From assembly GCF_009857595.1 (NCBI RefSeq), contig NZ_WWCU01000049.1, positions 1 to 34,306 of the forward strand: a DNA stretch of 34,306 bases, read 5' to 3'. The translations under genes were made by a program, and so were the position numbers. The stretch is from Pseudoduganella aquatica. GTDB lineage: Bacteria > Pseudomonadota > Gammaproteobacteria > Burkholderiales > Burkholderiaceae_D. This document shows, one piece after another, positions 23,263 to 31,049 of the stretch. Within the stretch, counting starts at the first letter, position 1, and every line of letters starts with the position of its first letter. Below the pieces are notes generated by a model. The model was not told where the DNA came from. It saw nothing but the letters and a program-made list of their open reading frames with translations, and made no database searches.

Positions 23263-23337
23263 TTCGCTAGGGGTCCTGGGAACGCGTTTTCCGGGTGAGA
23301 GATACCCTTCGTACCTGATCTGGATAATGCCAGCGAA
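23263..23337 (+). ncRNA. TPP (thiamine pyrophosphate) riboswitch, THI element
   Basis: Helix P1 pairs TTCGCT (23263-23268) with AGCGAA (23332-23337). Between them are the diagnostic conserved segments: AGGGGTCC, GGGTGAGA (23293-23300), ATACCCTTCGTACCTGATC and TGGATAATGCCAGCGAAGG. These are the pyrimidine- and pyrophosphate-sensing arms of the THI element. Downstream, GGCTC (23380-23384) can pair with GAGCC (23397-23401), covering the GAGAG Shine-Dalgarno of the receptor gene; this suggests translational control, with TPP switching expression off. Confidence 0.95.
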
Positions 23338-23405
23338 GGAAAGCGCAAAGTTGTTTCCCCTCCTTTGTACCCTTCCGTTGGCTCCCATTTTTACGAGAGC
23401 CTAAA

Positions 23406-25541
23406 ATGTCCGCACGAAATTTCGCAGTTAGCACGATCGCCCTGGCGGTCTCCCAAGCCTTTACCGTTTCCGCCTTTGCAGACGACGCGCCAGCCGTAGC
23501 GCCAGCCGTAGCGCCAGCCGAACAAGCGCCGTCGGAAGTGGTCGTCATCACCGGCAAGAACGCCGCCCCCCGCGCCTCCGTGGCCGGCTTTACCGACATG
23601 CCGCTGCTGCTCACGCCCGCATCGGTGACGGTGCTGAGCCGCGAGAAGATGCAGGATCTGAACATCCGCTCCACCACCGACGCCGCCAAGTTCGACGCCA
23701 GCATCAGCGACGCCTACAACGCCGTCGGCTACGCCGAGCAGTTCTCCATCCGCGGCTTCAAGCTCGACAACGGCAGCAGCTACCGCAAGGATGGCATGAT
23801 CATCCCTGGCGACACCCAGATCCCGCTGGAGAACAAGGAAGCCATCGAGGTGCTGAAGGGCCTGGCCGGCCTGCAGTCCGGCATGGCCACGCCGGGCGGC
23901 ATCATCAATTACGTGACCAAGCGCCCGACGGCCACGCCGCTGCGCTCCGTCACCATCGAAGCGAGCGAGCGCGGCACGGTGCTGGGCGCCGTGGACGTGG
24001 GCGGCCGTTTCGAGGACCGCCGCTTCGGCTACCGCGTGAACGTGGCCGGCGAGCGCCTGCGCTCCTACGTCAAGGGCGCGGACGGCCACCGCAACTTCAT
24101 TTCCGGCGCCTTCGACTGGCAGATCTCGCCGCAGGCGCTGCTGCAGCTGGACGCGGACTACCAGAAGAAATCGCAAGTGTCGGTGCCCGGCTTCCAGCTG
24201 ATTAACAACGCCACGCTGCCCAAGATCTCCGCCGACAATATGCTCAACAACCAGTCGTGGAGCTATCCGGTGGAGACCGAAAGCAGCAACATCGGCGCGC
24301 GCTTCAGCTACCAGTTCAACCAGGACTGGAACGCCACCGTGAGCGCCAACAGCCACTCCTTCAAGCGCGACGACTACACCGCCTTCCCTTACGGCTGCGG
24401 CGCCCAGGACCTGTACCCTGGCTTCTGCGCCAACGGCGACTACGACGTGTACGACTACATCAGCCTGGGCGAACGCAAAAAGCCGCAAGCCATGCAGGCC
24501 ATGGTGCAGGGCAAATTCGCCACCGGCGCCGTCAAGCACGCCGTCACCGGCGGCTACTCCTTCTACAAGAACAGCGAGAAGTGGGGCGACGACATTTACG
24601 AATACGCGGGCACCAGCAATATCTTCCACCCTGTCGCCGTCAAGCCCACGGGCCTGACCAGCGGCCCGGTGACGGAGCGCCGCAGCGACCGTGAACGCGC
24701 GGTCTTCTTCCAGGACGTGGTGGGCCTGACCGAGCAGCTCACGCTGCACGCCGGCGCGCGCCACACCCAGGTGGAGCGCAACCAGCTGGCCGCCAAGGCC
24801 GCCACCGACGAAAGCTTCTGGCTGCCCAATGTGTCGCTGGTGTACGCACCGCTCGCCAACGTGTCGGCTTACGCCAGCTGGGCCGAAGGCCTGGAGCGCG
24901 GCGGCATCGCGCCCAAGCAGACCAGCAACCAGAAAGAAGCGCTGGCGCCCTCGCTGTCCAAGCAGGTGGAACTGGGCGTGAAGGCGGACCTGTACAAGGA
25001 CCTGAGCCTGGCCATGTCCGTGTTCCAGATCCGCAAAGGCCTGGAATACACCGACGCGCGCAACACCTATGTGCGCAACGGCCAGGCGCAGCACCGCGGC
25101 CTGGAGCTGTCGGCGCAAGGCCACGCCACGCCGGACCTGATGCTGGCCTTCACCGCCATGGCGCTGAACACCGAGCAAAGCGGCACCGGCCAGGCCGCGC
25201 TGGACGGCAAGCGCGTGACCAATGTGCCCAAGTTCAAATCGTCGATTTACGCCGAGTACGCGCTGCCGCAAGTGGCAGGCCTGAAGCTGAACGCCAACTG
25301 GCAGCACGCGGGCAAGAAGGCCTTCGACCCGGAGAACACCTTCTTCGTGCCGAGCTATAACACGCTGAACCTGGGCGCGTCCTACGCCACCAGGATAGGC
25401 GCCACCTCCGCCATCTTCCGCGCACAGGTCTACAACGCCACCGACAAGTTCTACTGGCGCGACGTGACGCCGGACCTGGGCGGCTACCTGTTCCCCGGCG
25501 CCGAGCGCACCTTCAAGCTGTCGGCGCAGCTGGACTTCTAA
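23406..25541 (+). CDS. TonB-dependent receptor under TPP riboswitch, predicted thiamine(-like) uptake
   Basis: 711 residues. A signal peptide ending AVSQAFTVSAFADDAP is followed by a short Ala/Pro repeat (APAVAPAVAPAE, encoded by tandem 12-mers), a plug domain with SEVVVITGK (TonB box region), TPASVTVLSREKMQDL, EQFSIRGFKLDNG and IEVLKGLAGLQSGMATPGG, then a 22-strand barrel ending in aromatic LSAQLDF. C331 and C341 in an extracellular loop may form a disulfide. The fold resembles siderophore receptors, but control by a TPP riboswitch argues for transport of thiamine, its phosphates or precursors across the outer membrane. It faces, tail to tail (1-base gap), an operon of an outer-membrane barrel, NadR-like kinase and PnuC-like transporter. 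Confidence 0.93.
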   Translation: MSARNFAVSTIALAVSQAFTVSAFADDAPAVAPAVAPAEQAPSEVVVITGKNAAPRASVAGFTDMPLLLTPASVTVLSREKMQDLNIRSTTDAAKFDASISDAYNAVGYAEQFSIRGFKLDNGSSYRKDGMIIPGDTQIPLENKEAIEVLKGLAGLQSGMATPGGIINYVTKRPTATPLRSVTIEASERGTVLGAVDVGGRFEDRRFGYRVNVAGERLRSYVKGADGHRNFISGAFDWQISPQALLQLDADYQKKSQVSVPGFQLINNATLPKISADNMLNNQSWSYPVETESSNIGARFSYQFNQDWNATVSANSHSFKRDDYTAFPYGCGAQDLYPGFCANGDYDVYDYISLGERKKPQAMQAMVQGKFATGAVKHAVTGGYSFYKNSEKWGDDIYEYAGTSNIFHPVAVKPTGLTSGPVTERRSDRERAVFFQDVVGLTEQLTLHAGARHTQVERNQLAAKAATDESFWLPNVSLVYAPLANVSAYASWAEGLERGGIAPKQTSNQKEALAPSLSKQVELGVKADLYKDLSLAMSVFQIRKGLEYTDARNTYVRNGQAQHRGLELSAQGHATPDLMLAFTAMALNTEQSGTGQAALDGKRVTNVPKFKSSIYAEYALPQVAGLKLNANWQHAGKKAFDPENTFFVPSYNTLNLGASYATRIGATSAIFRAQVYNATDKFYWRDVTPDLGGYLFPGAERTFKLSAQLDF

Positions 25542-25542
25542 G

Positions 25543-26295
25543 TCAGAAGATGTACTGCACCCGCATGGCGAAGCTTTTCGCCGTGCGGGCTGAATTCCGT
25601 CCCACCAGCCACGCGGCTTCGTATTTCAGCTCCTGGCCCGCGCCCAGTTCGCGCGACCCGAACAGCGCCGGCCCAAGCCGGTGCGAGCGCCGCTTCTCAG
25701 GCAGCCAGTCGTTCCACTTCCCCACTTCGCCAAAGCCCTGAATGCCGGGCTGCAGCCAGCTTTTCCAACGCTGCTTGACCTGCCACTGGTAGACCAGCTG
25801 CGTCTGTTCCGGCTCGCCGGTGCGGTAGTCGCGCTGCAGGAAGGCGTTGAAGTTGAACTGCGTGCGCCAGACTTCCGTTTGCAGCACCGGGCCTATCTCC
25901 ACGCTGTAGCTGTGCGGGCTGGCGTTGCTGCGGCCCACGCTGGTGTGCAGCGCCAGGTCGAAGGCGTACTGGCCCTGCGTGAGCATGTAGTCGTTCTGCC
26001 ATTCCAGTTCAGCCAGCCTGTCGCTGCGGCCGTGCAGCCGTATCCACACGGCGGACAACTCGGTGTACCAGCGCGACGTGACGCCGTAGCCGAAACCCAG
26101 TTCGGGCGACGACACGCTGGAACTGTGCTTGTAGTCGGCGTTCCAGTATTTGAAATCCACGGATTTCTGGCCTTCCACGTCATAGGTGGAGACCAGGTAG
26201 TAGCCGGTGCCGGCGCGGGCTTGCGGCAATGGCCCGGCAAGCAAGGCGGCGAGGAGTAGGAGGAGGAAGCGGGGGACGGTGGGCGCTCTTTTCAT
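25543..26295 (-). CDS. Outer-membrane beta-barrel protein, family unknown
   Basis: 250 residues. Signal peptide MKRAPTVPRFLLLLLAALLAGPLPQARA, then alternating polar/aromatic strands (YYLVSTYDVEGQKSVDFKYW; TSRWYTELSAVWIRLHGR; QTEVWRTQFNFNAFLQRDY; ELKYEAAWLVGRN) ending in Phe (MRVQYIF), a BAM signal. A barrel of about 10-12 strands is likely, and aromatic girdle residues are frequent. No named family recognised. Its ATG overlaps the NadR-like stop by 4 bases (ATGA), so the two are translationally coupled. As third gene after pnuC-like and kinase genes it may be a passive outer-membrane channel for the same vitamin, or a barrel partner of the neighbouring TonB receptor. Confidence 0.7.
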   Translation of the reverse strand: MKRAPTVPRFLLLLLAALLAGPLPQARAGTGYYLVSTYDVEGQKSVDFKYWNADYKHSSSVSSPELGFGYGVTSRWYTELSAVWIRLHGRSDRLAELEWQNDYMLTQGQYAFDLALHTSVGRSNASPHSYSVEIGPVLQTEVWRTQFNFNAFLQRDYRTGEPEQTQLVYQWQVKQRWKSWLQPGIQGFGEVGKWNDWLPEKRRSHRLGPALFGSRELGAGQELKYEAAWLVGRNSARTAKSFAMRVQYIF

Positions 26296-26825
26296 CCTGC
26301 CAATGTAGCAGGACTGCCCAGCAAACGCTCGACTTTCATCAAGCGTTGTTCAGGTGAGCCGCTCACCAGTGTGTACGGAATGCCACGCGCGGCCAGTTCC
26401 TCCAGCAGCAGCGCGCTGACAGGGCCGCTGGCGTCCTCCGGCTCGCGCATCAGGCCATCGGGCACCCAGGGCAGGTCCGGCGCGCACAGCAAGGTGACGT
26501 CGTAGCGGTGCGCCGCCGCCAGCGCCGCCAGTTCGGCGTCGATGCCGCCGAAATAGTGGCGGCTGTAGACCGCCGTCATCAGCGGCGTGGTGTCGCAGAA
26601 CAGGAAGCGGCGCGCCTGCGGCATGGCGGCCTGCTCGCGCGCCACCTGGGTGCGGGCGATGTGGATCTGGTCGCTGGATACGGGCAGGCGGGCCTCGGTA
26701 TCGACGAACTCGCGCAGGTACTCCGGCACCCAGATGGTGCGGTAGTGCTGCGCCAGGCGCGCCGCCAGCGTGGTCTTGCCGGACGACGCGGAGCCGACGA
26801 TGGCCACGCGCAAGGGCTGCGTCAT
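26292..26825 (-). CDS. NadR-like ribosylnicotinamide-kinase-domain ATPase
   Basis: 177 residues. Starts MTQPLRVAIVGSASSGKTTL: Walker A G11-x4-GKT with K17. VPEYLREFVDTEARLPV and RRFLFCDTTPLMTAVYSRHYFGG match the kinase domain of NadR, the part that phosphorylates nicotinamide riboside to NMN. The N-terminal DNA-binding and adenylyltransferase domains of full-length E. coli NadR (about 410 residues) are missing, so this is a stand-alone kinase. LLCAPDLPWVPDGLMREP is the lid/Walker B-like region. It lies between the pnuC-like gene (10-base gap) and the barrel gene (4-base overlap), so the kinase would trap transported vitamin. Thiamine as substrate cannot be excluded given the neighbouring riboswitch. 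Confidence 0.88.
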   Translation of the reverse strand: MTQPLRVAIVGSASSGKTTLAARLAQHYRTIWVPEYLREFVDTEARLPVSSDQIHIARTQVAREQAAMPQARRFLFCDTTPLMTAVYSRHYFGGIDAELAALAAAHRYDVTLLCAPDLPWVPDGLMREPEDASGPVSALLLEELAARGIPYTLVSGSPEQRLMKVERLLGSPATLAG

Positions 26826-26835
26826 CGCCGCACCG

Positions 26836-27459
26836 TCACTTCAGCACCATGGCCCCGGCGGCGGCCCCGCCCTCGCCCATGGATTTTTTCCACGCCAGCA
26901 GGCCGACGGCGGCCATCGCCACGAACATGCCGTACAGGAGCGCGGTCAGCATCAGGCCCTTGTGCAGGTACAGGCCGACGTAGATCACATCGACCACGAT
27001 CCACACATGCCAGTTCTCCAGCTTTTTGCGCGACAGCAGGAACTGGCCCACCAGGCTGCCGGCGGTCAGGAAAGCGTCCGTGCGCGGCACGTCGGTGTCG
27101 GTGTAGCGGTGCAGGAACCAGGCCAGTACGGCAAAGCCCACGGCCCAGCCGGCGGCGGCCAGCCACAGGCCGCGCCGCGTGGTGCGGGTGACGGGTAGCT
27201 GCTCGTGCGTAGCGTCGCCGTGCAGCCACTGATACCAGCCCCAGAACGACACCGTGATGAACACCGCCTGCAGCGCCATGTCGCCATACAGGCGCGCGCC
27301 GTAGAACACCACGCCGTAGGTGGCCGAGGACAGGATGGCGAACAGCCAGGCCCAGTGGTTCTGGCGGATATTGAGCAGCACCGTCGCAACGGAGAGCACG
27401 AAGGAGAGCAGTTCCAGTGGCGTGGTTGAAAAACCAAGCAGGTCGATGGCAGAGTTCAT
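26836..27459 (-). CDS. PnuC/PnuT-family vitamin transporter
   Basis: 207 residues, seven or eight transmembrane helices (LLSFVLSVATVLLNIRQ; WAWLFAILSSATYGVVFYGA; MALQAVFITVSFWGWYQWL, and further segments). RKKLENWHVWIVVDVIYVGLYL holds the E148-N-W150-x2-W153-x3-D157-x2-Y160 signature of PnuC-type carriers. The ATG at 27459 is chosen because the promoter at 27484-27512 would start transcription at ~27477; longer frames at 27516 and 27549 start upstream of that. PnuC proteins facilitate diffusion of nicotinamide riboside, and PnuT relatives carry thiamine. First gene of an operon with the NadR-like kinase, the classical metabolic-trapping pair; whether substrate is NR or thiamine is undecided. 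Confidence 0.88.
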   Translation of the reverse strand: MNSAIDLLGFSTTPLELLSFVLSVATVLLNIRQNHWAWLFAILSSATYGVVFYGARLYGDMALQAVFITVSFWGWYQWLHGDATHEQLPVTRTTRRGLWLAAAGWAVGFAVLAWFLHRYTDTDVPRTDAFLTAGSLVGQFLLSRKKLENWHVWIVVDVIYVGLYLHKGLMLTALLYGMFVAMAAVGLLAWKKSMGEGGAAAGAMVLK

Positions 27460-27483
27460 AGCGAGATCGGGCGGGGACGCCGG

Positions 27484-27512
27484 ATTATGCACCCAATCGG
27501 CCGATAAGCCAA
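27484..27512 (-). promoter_or_regulatory. pnuC operon promoter with internal dyad
   Basis: On the minus strand TTGGCT (27507-27512) and CATAAT (27484-27489) are exactly 17 bases apart. The spacer contains ATCGGCCGAT (27496-27505), a perfect 10-bp palindrome well placed for a repressor. Predicted start about 27477, 18 bases before the ATG. Confidence 0.55.
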
Positions 27513-27542
27513 CCATGGCCACGATGCGGCTTGCATATTGCC

Positions 27543-27610
27543 AAACCAAAAAAAGGGGTCAGGGTTAGTTCTCCCGCATGGGAAAACTAACCCTGACCCC
27601 TTTTTGGTTT
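27543..27610. repeat. Hairpin palindrome, copy 2 of GGGGTCAGGGTTA repeat
   Basis: AAACC plus an A-tract, GGGGTCAGGGTTAGTT and CTCCC pair with GGGAAAACTAACCCTGACCCC, a T-tract and GGTTT across a GCAT loop. There is one C/A mismatch and a two-base length difference in the A/T tract. The outer core AAAAAGGGGTCAGGGTTA equals that at 4584; inner arms differ yet remain self-complementary. It lies 7 bases after the S46 peptidase stop (leftward) and upstream of the pnuC promoter, so it probably also terminates the peptidase transcript. Confidence 0.9.
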
Positions 27611-27616
27611 ACCGAT

Positions 27617-29761
27617 TTATTTCTTCGGGTATTTGATGGTCATTTCTTTCAGCAGGTTGTCGGCGTGGTCGACTTCCTTCATGACCCACAGCATGTAGCG
27701 GATGTCCAGGTGGATGGCGCGCGTGATGGCGGTGTCGAAGTACCAGTCCTTGGTGATCGACTCATACGTGGAGTCGAAGTTCAGGCCGATCAGCTCGCCG
27801 CGCTTGTTCATCACGGCGGAACCGGAGTTGCCGCCGGTGGTGTCGGCGCTGCTCAGGAAGTTGACCGGCACCGTGCCCAGCACCGGGTCCTTGAACTGGC
27901 CGTAGCGCTTGGCTTTCACCGCTTCGATCAGATTGTCCGGGGCGATGAAGGGGTCTTTGCCGGTGTGCTTCTCGACGATGCCTTCGACCGTGGTGAACGG
28001 GCCCTTGGTCAGGCCGTCCTTGGGCGAGTAGGCCGACACGGTGCCGTAGGTGACGCGCAGCGTGGAGTTGGCGTCCGGGTAGACCGGCTTGCCCTGCGAT
28101 TTCTTCCACGCGATCACGGCGGCCATGTATTGCGGCACCACGCGTTCCAGGTTGCCGTCCACTTCCATGCGGCGCTCTTCCAGCGACAGGCCCACGGCGT
28201 GCAGCTTGACGGCCAGCTTGAGGAAGGCGTCGTCGGACGCGGCGATAGCGGCGGCGTCCTTGTCCATCAGCGCCAGGCGCTCGGCGGTGGCGCCCAGCTT
28301 CGATTGCGCGTACAGCGCCGGCACGTCGGCCACCGCAGGCAGCAGCGCGTCCAGGCCTTGCGGATGGGACTTGGCGGCCAGCTTGGCGTAGCGCGCCAGG
28401 CCGTCGGTGTAGCGGGCCTGGTCCACCTTCAGCGTGAAGGACTGCTCCAGGCGGCTCAGGCGGGCCTTGATGGGGCTCACGTCGCGCTGCTGGTAGCCGG
28501 CCTTGCGCTCGGCGTCCGGCTTCTGCTTTTCCAGCGCCAGGCGGTGCAGCGTGCGGGCGCTTTTCAGCAGGTCGCTATTGGTGGCCACGTTCCAGGCGAA
28601 TTCTTCGTCGGACAGGGCCATGTCGGCGGCAATGGCCGCGTCCAGCTCGGACAGCATGGCGGACGATACGCCCGGCTGCTTGGCGTACCAGGCGCGGAAT
28701 TCGGCGTCCTGGCCGTCCTTGACGGCGGCCAGGTCCTTGCGCGCGAAGCCGTCCAGCAGGCCCAGCGTCTTTTTCATGCGGTTGTTGATGCTCTTGACCA
28801 CGCTGGCGTAGCGCACCACGCCCGCTTCGTCGCCCTTGGTGGCGGCGGCGATGGTGTCCAGGTCGGACTGGTATTCGGCCGCCTGCAGCGGGTAGGCCGA
28901 ATCGCGCGCGTTGCGGATTTCCACCGGCAGCTTGTAGCGGCTGGTGCGGCCGGGGTAGCCGGCCAGCAGGATGGGATCGCCGTTCTTCAGGCCTTCGGCG
29001 GAGACCACCAGGAAGTCCTTGGATTTGTACGGCACGTTGTCCGGCGACGGGTCCGCCGGGCGGCCGTCCTTGCCCACGTAGGCGCGCAGGAAGGAGTAGT
29101 CGCCGGTGTGGCGCGGCCATTCGTAGTTGTCGATGTCGCCGCCGTAGTTGCCGATCTTGTCGGACGGCGCGTAGACCAGGCGCACGTCGCGGATCTGCAT
29201 CTGGCGGATGCGGTAGTACTCGGCGCCGCGGTGGAAGCTGGGCACCGAGCAGCGGTACATCTTGTCGGTTTCGCATTCGGCCACCAGGGCCTTGATGCGC
29301 TTCTGCGCTTCTTCGTGGCGGGCCTTGCCGCCCAGCTTGTCCAGGCCTTGCAGCACGCGGGCGCTGACGTTTTCCACCTTGTCGGTGATGTAGACCTGCA
29401 GGTTGGGGCCGCCCGGCAGTTCGGCGTCGCGGGTCTTGGCCAAGAAGCCGTTGGCGATGTAGTTGTGCTCCGGCGTGGAGTTGCGCTGGATGGCGCCGTA
29501 TGCGCAGTGGTGGTTGGTGACCACCAGGCCGTCCGGCGAGACGAAGGACGCCGAGCAGCCGTCGGTCGAGACGATGGCGCTCATCGGGTGTTTGGACAAA
29601 TCCGCCAGTTTTTCAGCCGGAATGGCGATGCCGATGCGTTTCAGCTCGGCTTTGAGCTGCGGCAGCTGGTGCGGCTGCCATTGGCCTTCGTCGGCGTGGG
29701 CAGGGCTGAAGGCGGCCAGCAAGGCGGCCGGCAGTGCTGAAAAGGCTAGCGTTTTGAACAA
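27617..29761 (-). CDS. S46-family dipeptidyl-peptidase (DPP7/DPP11-like)
   Basis: 714 residues from TTG 29761 (AGGGGA 5 bases upstream). Signal peptide MFKTLAFSALPAALLAAFSPAHA. The chymotrypsin-like triad is visible: H85 in TNHHC, D221 in PRHTGD, S646 in GGNSGSAV. Members are periplasmic or surface serine exopeptidases that release dipeptides from the N terminus, made of a double beta-barrel plus a capping helical domain (residues ~270-560 here, highly helical). The residue 18 after the nucleophile, S664 (NFDSTYES), corresponds to the position that sets S1 specificity: Gly in DPP7, Arg in DPP11. Ser suggests different P1 preference. It lies 64 bases downstream of the histidine-kinase gene on the same strand. 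Confidence 0.93.
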   Translation of the reverse strand: MFKTLAFSALPAALLAAFSPAHADEGQWQPHQLPQLKAELKRIGIAIPAEKLADLSKHPMSAIVSTDGCSASFVSPDGLVVTNHHCAYGAIQRNSTPEHNYIANGFLAKTRDAELPGGPNLQVYITDKVENVSARVLQGLDKLGGKARHEEAQKRIKALVAECETDKMYRCSVPSFHRGAEYYRIRQMQIRDVRLVYAPSDKIGNYGGDIDNYEWPRHTGDYSFLRAYVGKDGRPADPSPDNVPYKSKDFLVVSAEGLKNGDPILLAGYPGRTSRYKLPVEIRNARDSAYPLQAAEYQSDLDTIAAATKGDEAGVVRYASVVKSINNRMKKTLGLLDGFARKDLAAVKDGQDAEFRAWYAKQPGVSSAMLSELDAAIAADMALSDEEFAWNVATNSDLLKSARTLHRLALEKQKPDAERKAGYQQRDVSPIKARLSRLEQSFTLKVDQARYTDGLARYAKLAAKSHPQGLDALLPAVADVPALYAQSKLGATAERLALMDKDAAAIAASDDAFLKLAVKLHAVGLSLEERRMEVDGNLERVVPQYMAAVIAWKKSQGKPVYPDANSTLRVTYGTVSAYSPKDGLTKGPFTTVEGIVEKHTGKDPFIAPDNLIEAVKAKRYGQFKDPVLGTVPVNFLSSADTTGGNSGSAVMNKRGELIGLNFDSTYESITKDWYFDTAITRAIHLDIRYMLWVMKEVDHADNLLKEMTIKYPKK

Positions 29762-29825
29762 GATAATCCCCTAATATAGAAAGCTGCCGCAGTATAGACC
29801 GTGCGCATGCCGCTGAAAATGGTTT

Positions 29826-31049
29826 TTAGCTATTGCGGCCCGGCAGCCGCATGCTGACACGGCAGCCCTGCCCTGCACCGTAAACCACGTCCAGCGTGCC
29901 GCCGTGGGCGCGCAGGCGTTCGCCCACACCCAGCATGGCCAGGGCCTGGCGCTGGCGGCGCCCGGAGACCGGCACGCCACCGCCGCTGCCGGCGTCGCCG
30001 GCGCCGTCGTCGGTCAGCATCATCTGCACGCCGGAGCCGCCGCTGCGGCGCAGGCTGACGGCCACCGCGCTGGCGCCGCCGTCGCGCTGCACCGAGTCGA
30101 GCACGGCCTGCAACTGGCGGAACAGCATCAGGGACGCGCCGCCGTCCAGGCAATCGAACACCTGCTCGTCCGGCACGTCCAGCGTGCAAGCCAGGCCGCT
30201 GCGCTTGCGGAACTCGGCCAGCTGCCAGTCCATGGACGCTTGCAGGCCCAGTTCCAGCACGGCGGGCCGCAGCTGGTTCAGGATGGCGCGCACACTGCGC
30301 AAGGTGATGTCGATGGTTTCCAGCGCGGCGCCGGTGCGCTCGCGCAACGGGCCGGGGTGCGCCAGGCTGCGCTTGTTCAGCAGCACGGCGTCCAGGCGCA
30401 GCGCGAGCAGATTCTGCGCCACGTCGTCGTGCACGGCGCGCGCCATCTCCTGCCGTACCGTTTCCTCCAGGTTGGCTACATGCTCGCCCAGCAGGCGCAG
30501 TTGCGCATTGTCGCGTTCCAGCTCTGCGGTGCGTTCAGCCACCTCGGCCGCCACTTGGATTGACACCTGCGAGGCCACCGCCACGGCGCCCTGCGGCGCC
30601 AGCACGATGCAGCACAGGCCGGAAGCCGCGTCGAACCGGGCCTCGATGCGCACGGCGCCGGCGCCGGGAATGCCGTCGAACAGCTGCGACTCCATGCCGG
30701 CGCGTCCACTGCTGCCGAGCAGGATGGCGGCGAAAGCGCGCCAGCGCGGCTGCTGCTCGGGCGCCAGGTAGCGCTCGAAGGGCTGGCCCTTGAGCGCGGC
30801 CGCGCTTAGACCAAGCAGCGCGGCGCCGGCCTGGTTGGCGCTGACCACGCACCCGGCCTCGTCCAGCGCGTAGCTGCAGGCCGGCGACAGCTCGAACAGC
30901 TGCTGGTACAGCGCCTGCCCGGCCTGCGCCTGGTCGCTGCTTTCCTGCAGCGCCGTGAGCGCCTGCTGCTGCAGGTCCAGCTCGATCTTGCTGAGCTGGA
31001 GCGCCTGCCATTGGCGCAGCTGGTCGCTCGGGTGCTTGCCGCCACTCAT
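29826..31049 (-). CDS. PAS-containing histidine kinase (HisKA_3 type), possibly degenerate
   Basis: 407 residues, no signal peptide or membrane segment, hence cytoplasmic. An N-terminal helix is followed by a PAS domain (~48-155, FELSPACSYALDEAGCVVSANQAG) and a coiled-coil linker. The dimerisation/phosphoacceptor domain has H207-D-D-V-A-Q (variant of the usual HDELGQ) and LRPAVLELGLQASMDWQLAEF. The ATP-binding domain is atypical: the N-box reads RQLQAVLDSVQRDGG where a conserved Asn is expected, while DDGAGD (347-352) and LAMLGVGERLRAHGG survive. ATP binding may be weakened. Its ATG overlaps the stop of the CheB-CheR-PAS gene by 4 bases, so the two proteins are coupled and probably partners. 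No response regulator is adjacent in the window. Confidence 0.82.
   Translation of the reverse strand: MSGGKHPSDQLRQWQALQLSKIELDLQQQALTALQESSDQAQAGQALYQQLFELSPACSYALDEAGCVVSANQAGAALLGLSAAALKGQPFERYLAPEQQPRWRAFAAILLGSSGRAGMESQLFDGIPGAGAVRIEARFDAASGLCCIVLAPQGAVAVASQVSIQVAAEVAERTAELERDNAQLRLLGEHVANLEETVRQEMARAVHDDVAQNLLALRLDAVLLNKRSLAHPGPLRERTGAALETIDITLRSVRAILNQLRPAVLELGLQASMDWQLAEFRKRSGLACTLDVPDEQVFDCLDGGASLMLFRQLQAVLDSVQRDGGASAVAVSLRRSGGSGVQMMLTDDGAGDAGSGGGVPVSGRRQRQALAMLGVGERLRAHGGTLDVVYGAGQGCRVSMRLPGRNS

Noticed and set aside
23489..23520. Tandem 12-base repeat (GCCAGCCGTAGC) in the TonB receptor
   Set aside because: Under three copies, encoding a flexible Ala/Pro linker; ordinary, not a regulatory repeat.
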